Origin: Candidatus Scybalocola faecavium
GTDB lineage: Bacteria > Bacillota > Clostridia > Lachnospirales > Lachnospiraceae
Direction of reading: 5' to 3'
DNA: 64,000 nt
Assembly (NCBI GenBank): GCA_018713145.1
Contig: DVFP01000013.1
Coordinates: forward strand, 62,001-126,000
The notes under the pieces were generated by a model. It was not told the DNA's origin. It searched no databases and saw only the letters and a list, made by a program, of their open reading frames with translations. Of the stretch, positions 35,268 through 43,685 are shown piece by piece; positions within the stretch are counted from its first letter, which is position 1; every line of letters starts with the position of its first letter. Both the position numbers and the translations under genes were made by a program.

Positions 35268-36470
35268 ATGACAGACGGATTATTAAAAGGGATCAGAGTT
35301 TTGGATTTTACAGACTTTTTAGCTGGTCCTTACTGCGGCATGTATCTGGCAGATATGGGTGCTGACGTTATAAAGGTGGAAAATTTAAGAAGCGGCGGCA
35401 ACTTTGTCCGTGGAGCACGGCCAAAAGAAAGCAAAACCGGAAGAAGTATGTATTTTCAAAATCTGAACAGAAATAAACGAGGGATTGCCGTGGATCTGAA
35501 ATCCGAGAAGGGGAAGGAGCTTTTTACTGCTCTGGTAAAATCTGCGGATGTTCTTGTGGAAAATAACCGTCCGGGTGTTATGAAACGTCTTGGTTTTGAC
35601 TATGAAGCCTGCAAGGCCATAAACCCAAGACTGATTTTTGCATCTATTTCCGGATTTGGCCAGTATGGTCCTTATTCCAGCCGTCCCGGTTATGACCTGA
35701 TCGCCCAGGCCATGGGCGGATCTATGAGTATTACCGGATGGCCGGGCATGGAGCCTACAAGAGCCGGTATGGCTATCGGCGATATGTTTGCCGGACTTAA
35801 CGCAGCCATCGGTATTTGCGCCAGCCTGTATAAACGTCAGGAAACCGGATTAGGCCAAAGTATTGATGTGGCCCTGGTTGACAGTATTGTATCCGGTATG
35901 GAGGCAAAGATGATGCAGTACCTTTACGAAGGAACAGTGCCTGTAATGACCGGTAATAAATATATTACCTCCGCACCTTATGATTCCTTTAAGGCAAAGG
36001 ATACATATTTTGTTATCGCCAGCGGTACAGATGTGCATTTTAAGAAACTTTCCGCTGCTATGGGCATGCCGGAACTGGCTGAGGATCCTTTATATATTGA
36101 TACAGAAAGCCGTAAGAAAAATGCGGACATCCTTAAGACCATTATTGAAAAATGGGCATCTGACAAAACTGCTGCCCAGTGCGTGGAGATCATCGAAGAC
36201 GCCGGTGTACCTGCCGGTCCTATCTATAACTGTGCGGATATATGTAATGATAAAAATATTGTGGAAGTTCGGGAAATGCTTGTTAAGGTTCCTCATAAGG
36301 AAGCAGGTGAGCTTACCGTTCTTGGAAATCCGGTAAAAATGGACCGTTATCCGTGCCATTATGAAAAGGCAGCTCCGGACCTGGGCGAGGACAATGATGA
36401 GATCTTTATGAGTCTTGGATTTTCCAAAGAAACGCTGGATGAATATCGGAGCAAAGGCGCATTAAACTAA
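35268..36470 (+). CDS. Class III (CaiB/BaiF) CoA-transferase
   Basis: A 400-residue family III CoA-transferase, which moves CoA between carboxylic acids through an aspartyl-CoA intermediate. The catalytic Asp is expected near 172 in AIGDMFAGL. VLDFTDFLAGPYCGMYLADM and VLVENNRPGVMKRLG are typical. It lies 14 bases after the regulator and 14 before the lyase, all with AAGGAGGAAT sites. The likely role is to activate the imported acid to its CoA ester for the next enzyme. Confidence 0.92.
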   Translation: MTDGLLKGIRVLDFTDFLAGPYCGMYLADMGADVIKVENLRSGGNFVRGARPKESKTGRSMYFQNLNRNKRGIAVDLKSEKGKELFTALVKSADVLVENNRPGVMKRLGFDYEACKAINPRLIFASISGFGQYGPYSSRPGYDLIAQAMGGSMSITGWPGMEPTRAGMAIGDMFAGLNAAIGICASLYKRQETGLGQSIDVALVDSIVSGMEAKMMQYLYEGTVPVMTGNKYITSAPYDSFKAKDTYFVIASGTDVHFKKLSAAMGMPELAEDPLYIDTESRKKNADILKTIIEKWASDKTAAQCVEIIEDAGVPAGPIYNCADICNDKNIVEVREMLVKVPHKEAGELTVLGNPVKMDRYPCHYEKAAPDLGEDNDEIFMSLGFSKETLDEYRSKGALN

Positions 36471-36483
36471 GGAGGAATACGGT

Positions 36484-37389
36484 ATGGATTATAATGAAAA
36501 AATTGAAATCGCAGAGGTTTGTCCAAGAGACGGATGGCAGAATCATCCGGTGCCGATTGATACACAGACAAAGATCGAACTGATCAAAAAGATGATCGAT
36601 TGCGGTCCTAAAAGAGTAGAGGTAACATCTTTTGTAAATCCTAAGGCTGTGCCTCAGATGGCTGATAATGCCAAGGTGGTGGAAGGCGTGATGGATTATG
36701 CCAATGAAAAAGGCGTGACCTTAGTGGGACTGGCATTAAACGGCCGGGGCGTAGATAACGCCCGTGCCGCAGGTCTGACTTATGTAAGTTTTGGCGTGTC
36801 TGTCAGTGAAGAACATAATCTGAGAAATTCCAATAAGACGATTGAAGCGTCTTTTGAAGATTTCCGCAAGCTGATGGACCGTGCCCAGGGCATGAAGGTG
36901 CTTTTAGCTCTTCCATGTACTTTTGGATCACCTTTTGGAGATTCTATTGATCTGGACCGGGTGCTTCGTATGTGCGAAGAAGCCAAGTCTATGGGCGTGG
37001 AGGAGTTTGGCCTGGCAGATACGGCAGGCATCAGCAATCCCAGACATACCCGGGAAGTGCTCCGGTACTTAAAGGAGGGCGGAATGGACTTTTCCAAAGT
37101 TTCTATCCACCTTCATGATACCCGGGGCATGGGTCTGGCCAATGCCTGGATCGCCCTGGAGGAAGGGATTACCCACTTTGACGCATCTTTAGGCGGCATG
37201 GGCGGCTGCCCCTTCGTTCCTGGCGCAAAAGGCAATATTGCCACAGAGGATTTTGTCAATATGGTTACTCAGATGGGCATGAAAACAGATTATGACCTGG
37301 ATGCTACAATGAAGCTGGCTATTGAAATGAGTGAGAAGATCCAGGCCAACCTTTCCAGCTCTATGAGCCATTTGTGCAAAAAGCAGTAA
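36484..37389 (+). CDS. Hydroxymethylglutaryl-CoA lyase-like enzyme
   Basis: A 301-residue HMGL-like TIM-barrel lyase. EVCPRDGWQN holds the catalytic Arg-Asp pair, HLHDTRGMGLANA the metal His residues, and GGMGGCPFVPGAKGNIATED the catalytic Cys near 242 (human HMG-CoA lyase has GLGGCPYAxGASGN). HMG-CoA lyase cleaves HMG-CoA to acetyl-CoA and acetoacetate; relatives cleave other 3-hydroxy-acyl-CoAs, possibly citramalyl-CoA. Directly after the CoA-transferase, it completes an activate-and-cleave pair. The true substrate needs assay. Confidence 0.88.
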   Translation: MDYNEKIEIAEVCPRDGWQNHPVPIDTQTKIELIKKMIDCGPKRVEVTSFVNPKAVPQMADNAKVVEGVMDYANEKGVTLVGLALNGRGVDNARAAGLTYVSFGVSVSEEHNLRNSNKTIEASFEDFRKLMDRAQGMKVLLALPCTFGSPFGDSIDLDRVLRMCEEAKSMGVEEFGLADTAGISNPRHTREVLRYLKEGGMDFSKVSIHLHDTRGMGLANAWIALEEGITHFDASLGGMGGCPFVPGAKGNIATEDFVNMVTQMGMKTDYDLDATMKLAIEMSEKIQANLSSSMSHLCKKQ

Positions 37390-37461
37390 TTTATCCAGAC
37401 AATTTAGGATGGCGGGAAAAAGACCGTGGTTTATGTCTTTTTGACCCGGTACCTCCAGATT

Positions 37462-37513
37462 AAAAATTCAGCCCGGTATTTTCTTCCCTGACGGGGAGAG
37501 GATGCCGGGCTGA
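37462..37513 (-). terminator. Terminator of the small minus-strand gene
   Basis: Minus-strand CAGCCCGG pairs with CCGGGCTG and is followed by AATTTTTAAT. On the plus strand no T-run follows, so it serves the 53-residue gene. Confidence 0.65.
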
Positions 37514-37545
37514 GGTGCTGCTGTTGTAAAAAAAAGTTTTCCATT

Positions 37546-37707
37546 CTATGAAATAAGCGACTCTGTTGTAATGCTTGCCGGTATTCCTTGTGCTGCTGCC
37601 TCTTCTCTCATACACTCTGCAATATTTTCAGCGGTCAATCCAGTTGCATCTCTGAATGAAATAGTCTCAATAATCATGCCACGATTATCTTTAAAATTGT
37701 ATGACAA
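37546..37707 (-). CDS. Small 53-residue protein, TTG start, unknown function
   Basis: A minus-strand gene: TTG at 37707 has AAGGAGG 7 bases upstream, the frame runs 53 codons to TAG at 37546-37548, and a terminator follows. The product starts MSYNFKDNRGMIIETISF and ends in an acidic, Ala-rich helix (LTAENIAECMREEAAAQG). I do not recognise a family. It is divergent from the dehydrogenase gene and lies in the otherwise empty 450 bases after the lyase. Confidence 0.65.
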   Translation of the reverse strand: MSYNFKDNRGMIIETISFRDATGLTAENIAECMREEAAAQGIPASITTESLIS

Positions 37708-37775
37708 TTTTAATCCTCCTTATGTTGTATCTGTGCCGGTAAAATGATACAATTAAACCATGCATATTTATGTGA

Positions 37776-37804
37776 GGGGACAGGGGAGCTTGCTCCCTGT
37801 CCAT
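37776..37804. other. Hairpin in the divergent region before the dehydrogenase
   Basis: GGACAGGG(G)AGC pairs with GCTCCCTGTCC around a two-base loop. No T-run on either strand, so it is a leader or operator rather than a terminator. Confidence 0.5.
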
Positions 37805-37842
37805 CGGATCATGTGACATAAACTGACAGGAGGGAGCGATTG

Positions 37843-38721
37843 ATGAAAATCGGCTTTATCGGTCTGGGCATCATGGGGGAGGCCATGTGTTACAATATTT
37901 TGAAAAAGCATGATGACCAGGTTTTTATTTATGACATTGAGCCAAAGCAGGTAGAAAAAGTGGCTGGTTACGGGGGGATCCCCTGTGAAAATTCAAAAGA
38001 AGTGGCCCAAAAGAGTGATATGATTATTACTGTGGTGCCCCGTTCCCAAAATTCCATGGATGTATACAGCCAGATCCGGGATGTGGTCGATGACACTAAG
38101 GTATGTGTGGATATGAGTACCATTGATCCGGATGTTTCGCTGGAGATCCGGGACATGCTGGCCCAAAAGGGATGTACCTTTTTAGATGCCCCGGTAGTCA
38201 AGTCTCAGGAAGCCGCCTGGCTGGGCGATGTAGGCATTTATGTAGGCGGTCCCAGAGATGTGTATGACCAGGTGAAACCTGTGCTTAAATATATGGGACG
38301 CAGCATTATCCATATGGGAGATCATGGAAAGGGACTGATCATGAAGATATGCCATAACGCCCTGGTGGCTCAGATCCAGAACGGTGTGAATGAAACGCTG
38401 GCCCTTGCCCGGATCAACGGAATTGACCTGGACAAATACAGCGCTGCTATTTCCTATGGCGTAGGGCAGAACTATTATTATGATTCCAAGCAGATCGCTC
38501 TGATGAACCGGGACTATACGACCCAGTTTTCTGTAGAAAACATGGCCAAGGATCTGGATATATGTCATCGTATGATCCAGTCTCAGAATATTGAGATGCC
38601 CGGACTTGAAGTGTCCAGAGATATTTATAAAGAGGCCCTGGAAAAGGGCATGGGGCCGGTAGATTACTGCTCCACTGTAGAACTGACGTTGTCCCGCAGC
38701 CGCGTGGAGGACGAATCATAA
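37843..38721 (+). CDS. 3-Hydroxyisobutyrate dehydrogenase-like NAD(P)-dependent oxidoreductase
   Basis: A 292-residue beta-hydroxyacid dehydrogenase. The Rossmann motif is GFIGLGIMGEAM; the substrate-binding segment FLDAPVVKSQEAAWLG replaces the usual DAPVSGGxxGA, and the catalytic Lys is in GLIMKICHNALVAQ. Family members oxidise 3-hydroxyisobutyrate, tartronate semialdehyde, 6-phosphogluconate-like or 2-hydroxyglutarate-like acids. The changed substrate loop argues against a standard HIBDH. ATG 37843 follows GGAGG. It may extend the neighbouring acid pathway but has its own upstream region. Confidence 0.85.
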   Translation: MKIGFIGLGIMGEAMCYNILKKHDDQVFIYDIEPKQVEKVAGYGGIPCENSKEVAQKSDMIITVVPRSQNSMDVYSQIRDVVDDTKVCVDMSTIDPDVSLEIRDMLAQKGCTFLDAPVVKSQEAAWLGDVGIYVGGPRDVYDQVKPVLKYMGRSIIHMGDHGKGLIMKICHNALVAQIQNGVNETLALARINGIDLDKYSAAISYGVGQNYYYDSKQIALMNRDYTTQFSVENMAKDLDICHRMIQSQNIEMPGLEVSRDIYKEALEKGMGPVDYCSTVELTLSRSRVEDES

Positions 38722-38803
38722 CCGCTTTCCAGGGGCATTGGGGCAGTCGTCCGGCAGGTGGCACTATGTCTTAAATAAAGAACAATAATTTTAAGTAAAT
38801 CAT

Positions 38804-38832
38804 TTGAATAACAATAGGTTTTATGATAGAAT
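38804..38832 (+). promoter_or_regulatory. Promoter of the hydrogenase operon
   Basis: TTGAAT (38804-38809) and TAGAAT (38827-38832) with a 17-base spacer. Confidence 0.7.
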
Positions 38833-38873
38833 TTGTGAATGAAATAACAAAGTCTGTCAAAAGGAGGTATAAC

Positions 38874-39113
38874 ATGCTTGTCACTATTTGTATTGGTAGT
38901 TCATGTCATTTAAAAGGTTCCCGGGACGTTATCGCGTCTTTGGAGCGGCTGATCTCTCTTCATGATCTTTCCGATGAAGTAGAGCTGACCGGTTCATTTT
39001 GTATGGGCGAATGTGCCAAAGGTGTCTGTGTGAAAGTGGATGATGAACTGTTTTCCGTTTCCCCTGCAACCGTTGAGCAGTTTTTCAATGAGCAGATTCT
39101 CGGGAGGATTTAA
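38874..39113 (+). CDS. Thioredoxin-like [2Fe-2S] protein (NuoE/HydC-like)
   Basis: A 79-residue protein with the four-Cys pattern of thioredoxin-like 2Fe-2S ferredoxins: CIGSSCHLKG near the start and GSFCMGECAKGVCV in the middle. It lacks the N-terminal helical part of full NuoE. ATG 38874 follows AAAAGGAGG. It is the first gene of the hydrogenase operon, with two bases to the next start. It probably passes electrons to the sensor hydrogenase. Confidence 0.85.
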   Translation: MLVTICIGSSCHLKGSRDVIASLERLISLHDLSDEVELTGSFCMGECAKGVCVKVDDELFSVSPATVEQFFNEQILGRI

Positions 39114-39115
39114 AT

Positions 39116-40837
39116 GTGGGAGTCATTGGGTTTAAAAAGGCAAAATGTAAGGATTGTTACAAGTGTGTCCGCCTGTGTCCGGTAAAAGCCATTACGGTCC
39201 AGGATGAGCATGCGAAGTTTGTGGCCAGCGATTGTATTTTATGCGGCCAGTGCCTTGAAGCCTGCCCGCAGGACGCCATTACTGTATTTAGCGATATTGA
39301 TCGGGTAAAGCAGTATATTAATGACGGAATGACAGTGATCGCCAGTCTTTCCCCGGCATATTTGGGAATCTATACGGATGTGGAGCCGGGCCAGTTTATC
39401 GAAGGCCTGTACCAGCTTGGCTTTTCCCAGATCCGCGAGTCTGCTGAAGGGGCCATTTATGTGACTAATGAATACCAGCGGCTTATGCAGGAGGGAACAA
39501 TGGATAACATTATCACCTCGGCTTGTCCGGTAGTTAACCAGTTTGTAGAAAATTACTATCCGGACATGATCCAGTATATGGCGCCGGTGGTCAGTCCGGT
39601 GATTGCCCATGGAAAGCTGCTGAAGGAAGAGTTTGGGGACAGCGTTAAAATTGTATCAATCAGTCCCTGCCTTGCAGAAAGCGTGGAGGATTTAAAAGAT
39701 GCCCGCACCAGCGGCTATATTGATGCTGTGATCAATTTTGAAGAGCTGGGAGAATGGTTTGAGGAAAAGCATATTTCCCTGGAGCAGTGCCGTCAGTGGC
39801 GCCACGACCGGGTGAACCCTAAGATTAATGGCGCCTATGCTACCAGCAGCGGCATCATTATGGCGATTAACGCCAAAGAAGGCGCAACCTATGGCTATCA
39901 GACGCTTTTTATTGACGGTATTGAAGCATGCCGGGAGATTTTTGAATCGATCCGCAAGGGTGAGATCCATCGGTGTTTCCTGGAACTAAATTCCTGTACC
40001 CGAGGCTGTATTAACGGACCGGTGACCGGGCGGAGCCAGCGCAATCGGTTTAAATCCCATCTGACCCTTTTGGGGCGGATCATGAAGGATTTTCCGGACT
40101 ATGATCCTTTGCCGGAAGGGATAAGCCTTTCACGGACTTTTGAAAGCAGAGGAAAAACCGCAAAACTGCCCACAGAGGAAGAGATCCGAAAGATCCTTAT
40201 CACCATTGGGAAAGAAACGCCGGAAAAGGAGCTGAACTGCGGTGCCTGCGGCTTTGCAACCTGCCGTGAGAAAGCCATTGCCGTTTATCAGGGCAAGAGC
40301 CATATTCAAATGTGCCTGCCTTATATGTACGAAAATGCCCGGTATCTTTCCGATGTGATCCTGTCAGTGACCCCAAGTCTTGTTATTATTGTGGATGAAC
40401 ATCTGCGCATCAGGGAATTTAACAATGCGGCAGAGGTTAAGTTTAATATTTCCCGGGACGAAGCCTTAAAGTCCTATCTTTATGAAATCATTGATTCTGA
40501 AAGCTTCCAGGAAGTGATTGAAGAGAAGCGGAGCAAGATCAATATTAGAGTGGACTATAAGTCCTACAAGATGAAAACCATTCAAAATCTGATCTATGTA
40601 AGGGATCAGGGCGTGGTTATTGGCATTATCCGGGATATAACTGAAGAAGAAAAGAAAAATGCCAAGCGTTACCGCTTGAAAATGGAAGCCGTCAACAGCG
40701 CCCAGAAGGTCATTGACAAACAGATGATGGTGGCCCAGGAAATCGCAGGCCTTTTAGGCGAGACCACTGCAGAGACGAAGATGACCCTGACCCGGCTTCG
40801 TGACCGGCTGATGGAGGATGGAGAGGAATCTAAATGA
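39116..40837 (+). CDS. Sensory [FeFe]-hydrogenase with PAS domain (HydS/HfsB-like)
   Basis: A 573-residue multidomain protein. Two 4Fe-4S sites (CKDCYKCVRLCP, CILCGQCLEACP) are followed by an H-cluster domain with altered motifs: TSACP near 134 (catalytic enzymes have TSCCP, so the proton-transfer Cys is Ala), SPCLAES near 183 and SCTRGCINGP near 293. A further FeS motif (NCGACGFATC) precedes a PAS domain (~410-500) and a C-terminal coiled segment. This layout is that of sensory [FeFe]-hydrogenases proposed to read H2 or redox state. GTG 39116 follows GGGAGG. It overlaps the phosphatase gene by four bases. Confidence 0.9.
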   Translation: MGVIGFKKAKCKDCYKCVRLCPVKAITVQDEHAKFVASDCILCGQCLEACPQDAITVFSDIDRVKQYINDGMTVIASLSPAYLGIYTDVEPGQFIEGLYQLGFSQIRESAEGAIYVTNEYQRLMQEGTMDNIITSACPVVNQFVENYYPDMIQYMAPVVSPVIAHGKLLKEEFGDSVKIVSISPCLAESVEDLKDARTSGYIDAVINFEELGEWFEEKHISLEQCRQWRHDRVNPKINGAYATSSGIIMAINAKEGATYGYQTLFIDGIEACREIFESIRKGEIHRCFLELNSCTRGCINGPVTGRSQRNRFKSHLTLLGRIMKDFPDYDPLPEGISLSRTFESRGKTAKLPTEEEIRKILITIGKETPEKELNCGACGFATCREKAIAVYQGKSHIQMCLPYMYENARYLSDVILSVTPSLVIIVDEHLRIREFNNAAEVKFNISRDEALKSYLYEIIDSESFQEVIEEKRSKINIRVDYKSYKMKTIQNLIYVRDQGVVIGIIRDITEEEKKNAKRYRLKMEAVNSAQKVIDKQMMVAQEIAGLLGETTAETKMTLTRLRDRLMEDGEESK

Positions 40838-42009
40838 GTATGAGCCTTGATGTATCCTGGAAAAGCCTGAATAAGCATGGGGAAGAGCTGTGCGGCGATA
40901 CAGTAGGGATCCTTAAAAATGATGATTCGGATATTTTTATTTTATCCGACGGTATGGGCAGCGGCGTAAAGGCGAACATTTTATCTACCTTGACGACTAA
41001 GATCCTGGGGACCATGCTTCGGGATGGGGCTAATATCCAGGACTGTGTGGAAACGATTGCCAAAACCCTTCCGGTATGCTCTGTGCGCCATGTGGCTTAT
41101 TCTACATTTACCATTCTTCAGATTTTTAAGGATGGCCATGCTTATGTTGTAGAGTATGATAATCCGGGCTGCGTGCTGATTCGCGATAAAAAGGTGGTTA
41201 AGATCCCCTATGAGACCCATGTGATCGAAGGAAAAAAGATCCGGGACTGCAGCCTTAAGGTAGAGATGGATGACTATTTTGTCCTTATGAGCGATGGCGT
41301 GATCCATGCTGGCGTGGGAAATCTTATGAGTTTCGGATGGGGCTGGGCCAAGGCCAGCGAGTACATAAAAAAGGCCTGTACCATGTCAAAGATTTCTTCC
41401 CCCCGCCTGGTATCTGTGTTGTGCCGGGCCTGTATGGATCTGTATCTGGACAGTCCCGGGGATGATACTACGGTGGCTGTGATCCATGCGGTAAAGTCTA
41501 AGCATGTGAATATTTTTACAGGACCGCCTCAGTCTTATGACGATGATGCTGTTTTAATGCGGGATTTTATGACATCTCCCGGGAAAAAGATCGTCAGCGG
41601 CGGAACAAGCGCGAATATTGCGGCCCGCATTTTAAAAAAGAAGATTGTGGCTTCTATAAAGTATAATGACCCGGAGATCCCCCCGATTGCTTCTTTAGAG
41701 GGGGTGGATCTGGTAACTGAAGGGGTGCTGACCCTGAATCGGTGTGCCAATATGCTGGAACAGTATAATAAGGGAGATCTGACAGATAAATTTTTTGACA
41801 GCCTGGATGCGGATAACGGCGCGGCTATGATCGCCAAGATCCTGGTGGAGGAGTGTACGGACCTTCACATGTTTGTGGGAAAGGCCATGAATGCGGCGCA
41901 CCAGAATGTGGGACTTCCTTTTGACTTAAGTATACGGATGCGTCTGGTGGATAAGATCCGCCAGGAATGTGAAAAAATGGGAAAAAATGTTACGGTAAAG
42001 TATTATTAA
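40834..42009 (+). CDS. SpoIIE-type (PP2C) serine phosphatase
   Basis: A 391-residue protein whose first ~230 residues are a PP2C/SpoIIE phosphatase: CGDTVGIL, ILSDGMGSGVKAN with metal Asp, and SPGDDTTVAVI near the end of the domain. The remaining ~160 residues are unassigned. ATGA overlap with the sensor hydrogenase gene implies coupled translation and likely physical partnership: sensor output may set phosphatase activity on an anti-sigma-factor-like or other phosphoprotein. No such partner gene is in the window. Confidence 0.9.
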   Translation: MSMSLDVSWKSLNKHGEELCGDTVGILKNDDSDIFILSDGMGSGVKANILSTLTTKILGTMLRDGANIQDCVETIAKTLPVCSVRHVAYSTFTILQIFKDGHAYVVEYDNPGCVLIRDKKVVKIPYETHVIEGKKIRDCSLKVEMDDYFVLMSDGVIHAGVGNLMSFGWGWAKASEYIKKACTMSKISSPRLVSVLCRACMDLYLDSPGDDTTVAVIHAVKSKHVNIFTGPPQSYDDDAVLMRDFMTSPGKKIVSGGTSANIAARILKKKIVASIKYNDPEIPPIASLEGVDLVTEGVLTLNRCANMLEQYNKGDLTDKFFDSLDADNGAAMIAKILVEECTDLHMFVGKAMNAAHQNVGLPFDLSIRMRLVDKIRQECEKMGKNVTVKYY

Positions 42010-42021
42010 ATAATCACGGCA

Positions 42022-42058
42022 CAAATAAAGATCCCTTCAGGGGATGGCCTTATGCCGT
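42022..42058 (+). promoter_or_regulatory. Intercistronic stem-loop before the catalytic hydrogenase
   Basis: ATCCC(T)TCA(G)GGGAT forms a tight hairpin, flanked by CGGCA (from 42016) and TGCCG (to 42058). No T-run. It may protect or tune the hydrogenase cistron. It resembles the hairpin-plus-GGCC units near 12700 and 22450. Confidence 0.45.
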
Positions 42059-42091
42059 AGAGGGAACAGCACAATATGGAAAGGATAGAGT

Positions 42092-43549
42092 ATGAAAAGA
42101 CAATTTGGAACAGATATTAATATGATCAAATATGAGGTATGTGTGGAAGTTGCCCGCCAGGCTTTTGCCGGGGAGCTGGAAGAGCGCCGGGATGAAATCC
42201 CATATACCATTATTCCCGGAAATACCCCAAGGTGGCGCTGCTGCGTATACCGTGAACGTGAGATCGTTCGTCAGAGAGTCAACCTGGCAGAAGGCCGTCC
42301 GGCGGTAGGGACAAAGGTGAATAAAAATATTGTCCAGGTACTTCCTGCTGCATGTGAAGGCTGCCCGATCAACCGTTTCAGCGTAACAAGCAGCTGCCAG
42401 ATGTGTATGGCTAAAAAATGTATGGGTGCATGTAATTTTGGCGCCATTACCTTTGAAGGCGGCCATGCCAATATTGATCCTAAGAAATGTAAAGAGTGCG
42501 GCCGCTGTGCCGAGGCCTGCCCTTATAATGCCATTGCCGACCTGATGCGTCCCTGCAAGCGCAGCTGTCCGGTAGATGCCATTACTATGGACGAGGATAA
42601 TATTGTAGCCATTGATGAAGAAAAGTGCATTAACTGCGGTCAGTGTGTCATTAACTGCCCATTTGGCGCGATCACGGATAAATCCTTTATGGTGGATGTT
42701 ATTAAGTTAATTAACAGCGGCGCAAAGGTTTATGCGATGGTGGCTCCGGCTATTTCCGGCCAGTTCGGCGCTGATGTCACTAACGGTATGATCCGTGAGG
42801 CTGTTAAGGCTCTTGGATTTACAGATATGTATGAAGTTTCTCTCGGGGCGGACTTTGTATCCAAAAACGAGGCTCTGGAGCTGGAAGAACATGTAAAAGA
42901 AGGCAAGAAGATGACAACATCCTGCTGTCCTGCTTTTGTGAATATGATCAAAAAGCATTTCCCACAGGTGCTTGATGCTATGTCTACCACAGTATCTCCG
43001 ATGACAGCTACAGGCCGTCTTATCAAGGCCATGGATCCTGAAGCGGTATGCGTATTTATCGGGCCTTGTATTGCCAAGAAAGGCGAAGTGATCGATTCTA
43101 TCACTTTAGGCGGGGCAGACTATGCCATGACTTATGAAGAACTGGCCAGCATGTTTGAAGCTAAGGATATTGATCCTGCAGACTTTGAAGGCCAGATGCA
43201 GCAGGGCAGTGTGTACGGTATGGAATTTTCCGTATCCGGCGGCGTAACCAACGCTGTACTTTCTACCTTTAAAGAGCGCAATGAGGAGATTGATGTTAAG
43301 GTTTGCCGCGCAAACGGCGCCTTAGAGTGCAAGAAAGCACTCATGCTCCTGAAAGCCGGAAAACTTCCGGAAGATTTTATCGAGGGTATGGGCTGCGTTG
43401 GCGGCTGTGTCAATGGACCGGCGATCATTAACCGGAGCCGTACATACATGAAAGACAGAAATGCTCAGATCAAGCAGGCAGATAAACGGGGCGTGCTGGA
43501 AAACTGCGCTAAATATGATGATCTGGAATTTAGTATGGTGCGGAAGTAA
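42092..43549 (+). CDS. [FeFe]-hydrogenase, monomeric catalytic type
   Basis: A 485-residue iron-only hydrogenase. Fe-S sites: CxxCxxx motifs in CQMCMAKKCMGAC, CKECGRCAEACP and CINCGQCVINCP. The H-cluster ligands are in TSCCPAF (~277), GPCIAKKGE (~323) and MGCVGGCVNGP (~433), all intact, so it should be active in ferredoxin-linked H2 production or uptake. The motif variants are those of the group B or A2-like monomeric enzymes of Clostridia. It ends the operon begun by the 2Fe-2S protein, with 82 bases between it and the phosphatase gene. Maturation genes hydE, F, G are not in the window. Confidence 0.93.
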   Translation: MKRQFGTDINMIKYEVCVEVARQAFAGELEERRDEIPYTIIPGNTPRWRCCVYREREIVRQRVNLAEGRPAVGTKVNKNIVQVLPAACEGCPINRFSVTSSCQMCMAKKCMGACNFGAITFEGGHANIDPKKCKECGRCAEACPYNAIADLMRPCKRSCPVDAITMDEDNIVAIDEEKCINCGQCVINCPFGAITDKSFMVDVIKLINSGAKVYAMVAPAISGQFGADVTNGMIREAVKALGFTDMYEVSLGADFVSKNEALELEEHVKEGKKMTTSCCPAFVNMIKKHFPQVLDAMSTTVSPMTATGRLIKAMDPEAVCVFIGPCIAKKGEVIDSITLGGADYAMTYEELASMFEAKDIDPADFEGQMQQGSVYGMEFSVSGGVTNAVLSTFKERNEEIDVKVCRANGALECKKALMLLKAGKLPEDFIEGMGCVGGCVNGPAIINRSRTYMKDRNAQIKQADKRGVLENCAKYDDLEFSMVRK

Positions 43550-43575
43550 TATTCAGGCAGGTTTCCTTCCTTAAA

Positions 43576-43609
43576 GTTACTGTTTACTGGCTTGCCGGAA
43601 AACAGTAAC
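43576..43609. repeat. 34-nt hairpin, dispersed copy 2
   Basis: GTTACTGTTT pairs perfectly with AAACAGTAAC around CTGGCTTGCCGG. It is a sequence relative of 20549-20582, with a G-C pair changed to T-A in the stem. It lies between the hydrogenase and nrdD. Confidence 0.75.
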
Positions 43610-43647
43610 GACCGGTCTGCAAGAAAATGATTTCCGCCTTTTAGGTA

Positions 43648-43676
43648 TTGCTTTTTATAAAAGAAACGATTATAAT
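43648..43676 (+). promoter_or_regulatory. Promoter of the nrdD operon
   Basis: TTGCTT (43648-43653) and TATAAT (43671-43676) with a 17-base spacer. Confidence 0.75.
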
Positions 43677-43685
43677 GAGAACTGG

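Noticed and set aside
37843-38721. Assigning the dehydrogenase firmly as 3-hydroxyisobutyrate dehydrogenase of valine breakdown
   Set aside because: The substrate loop DAPVVKSQEAAWLG departs from the DAPVSGG signature and no other valine-degradation gene is present.
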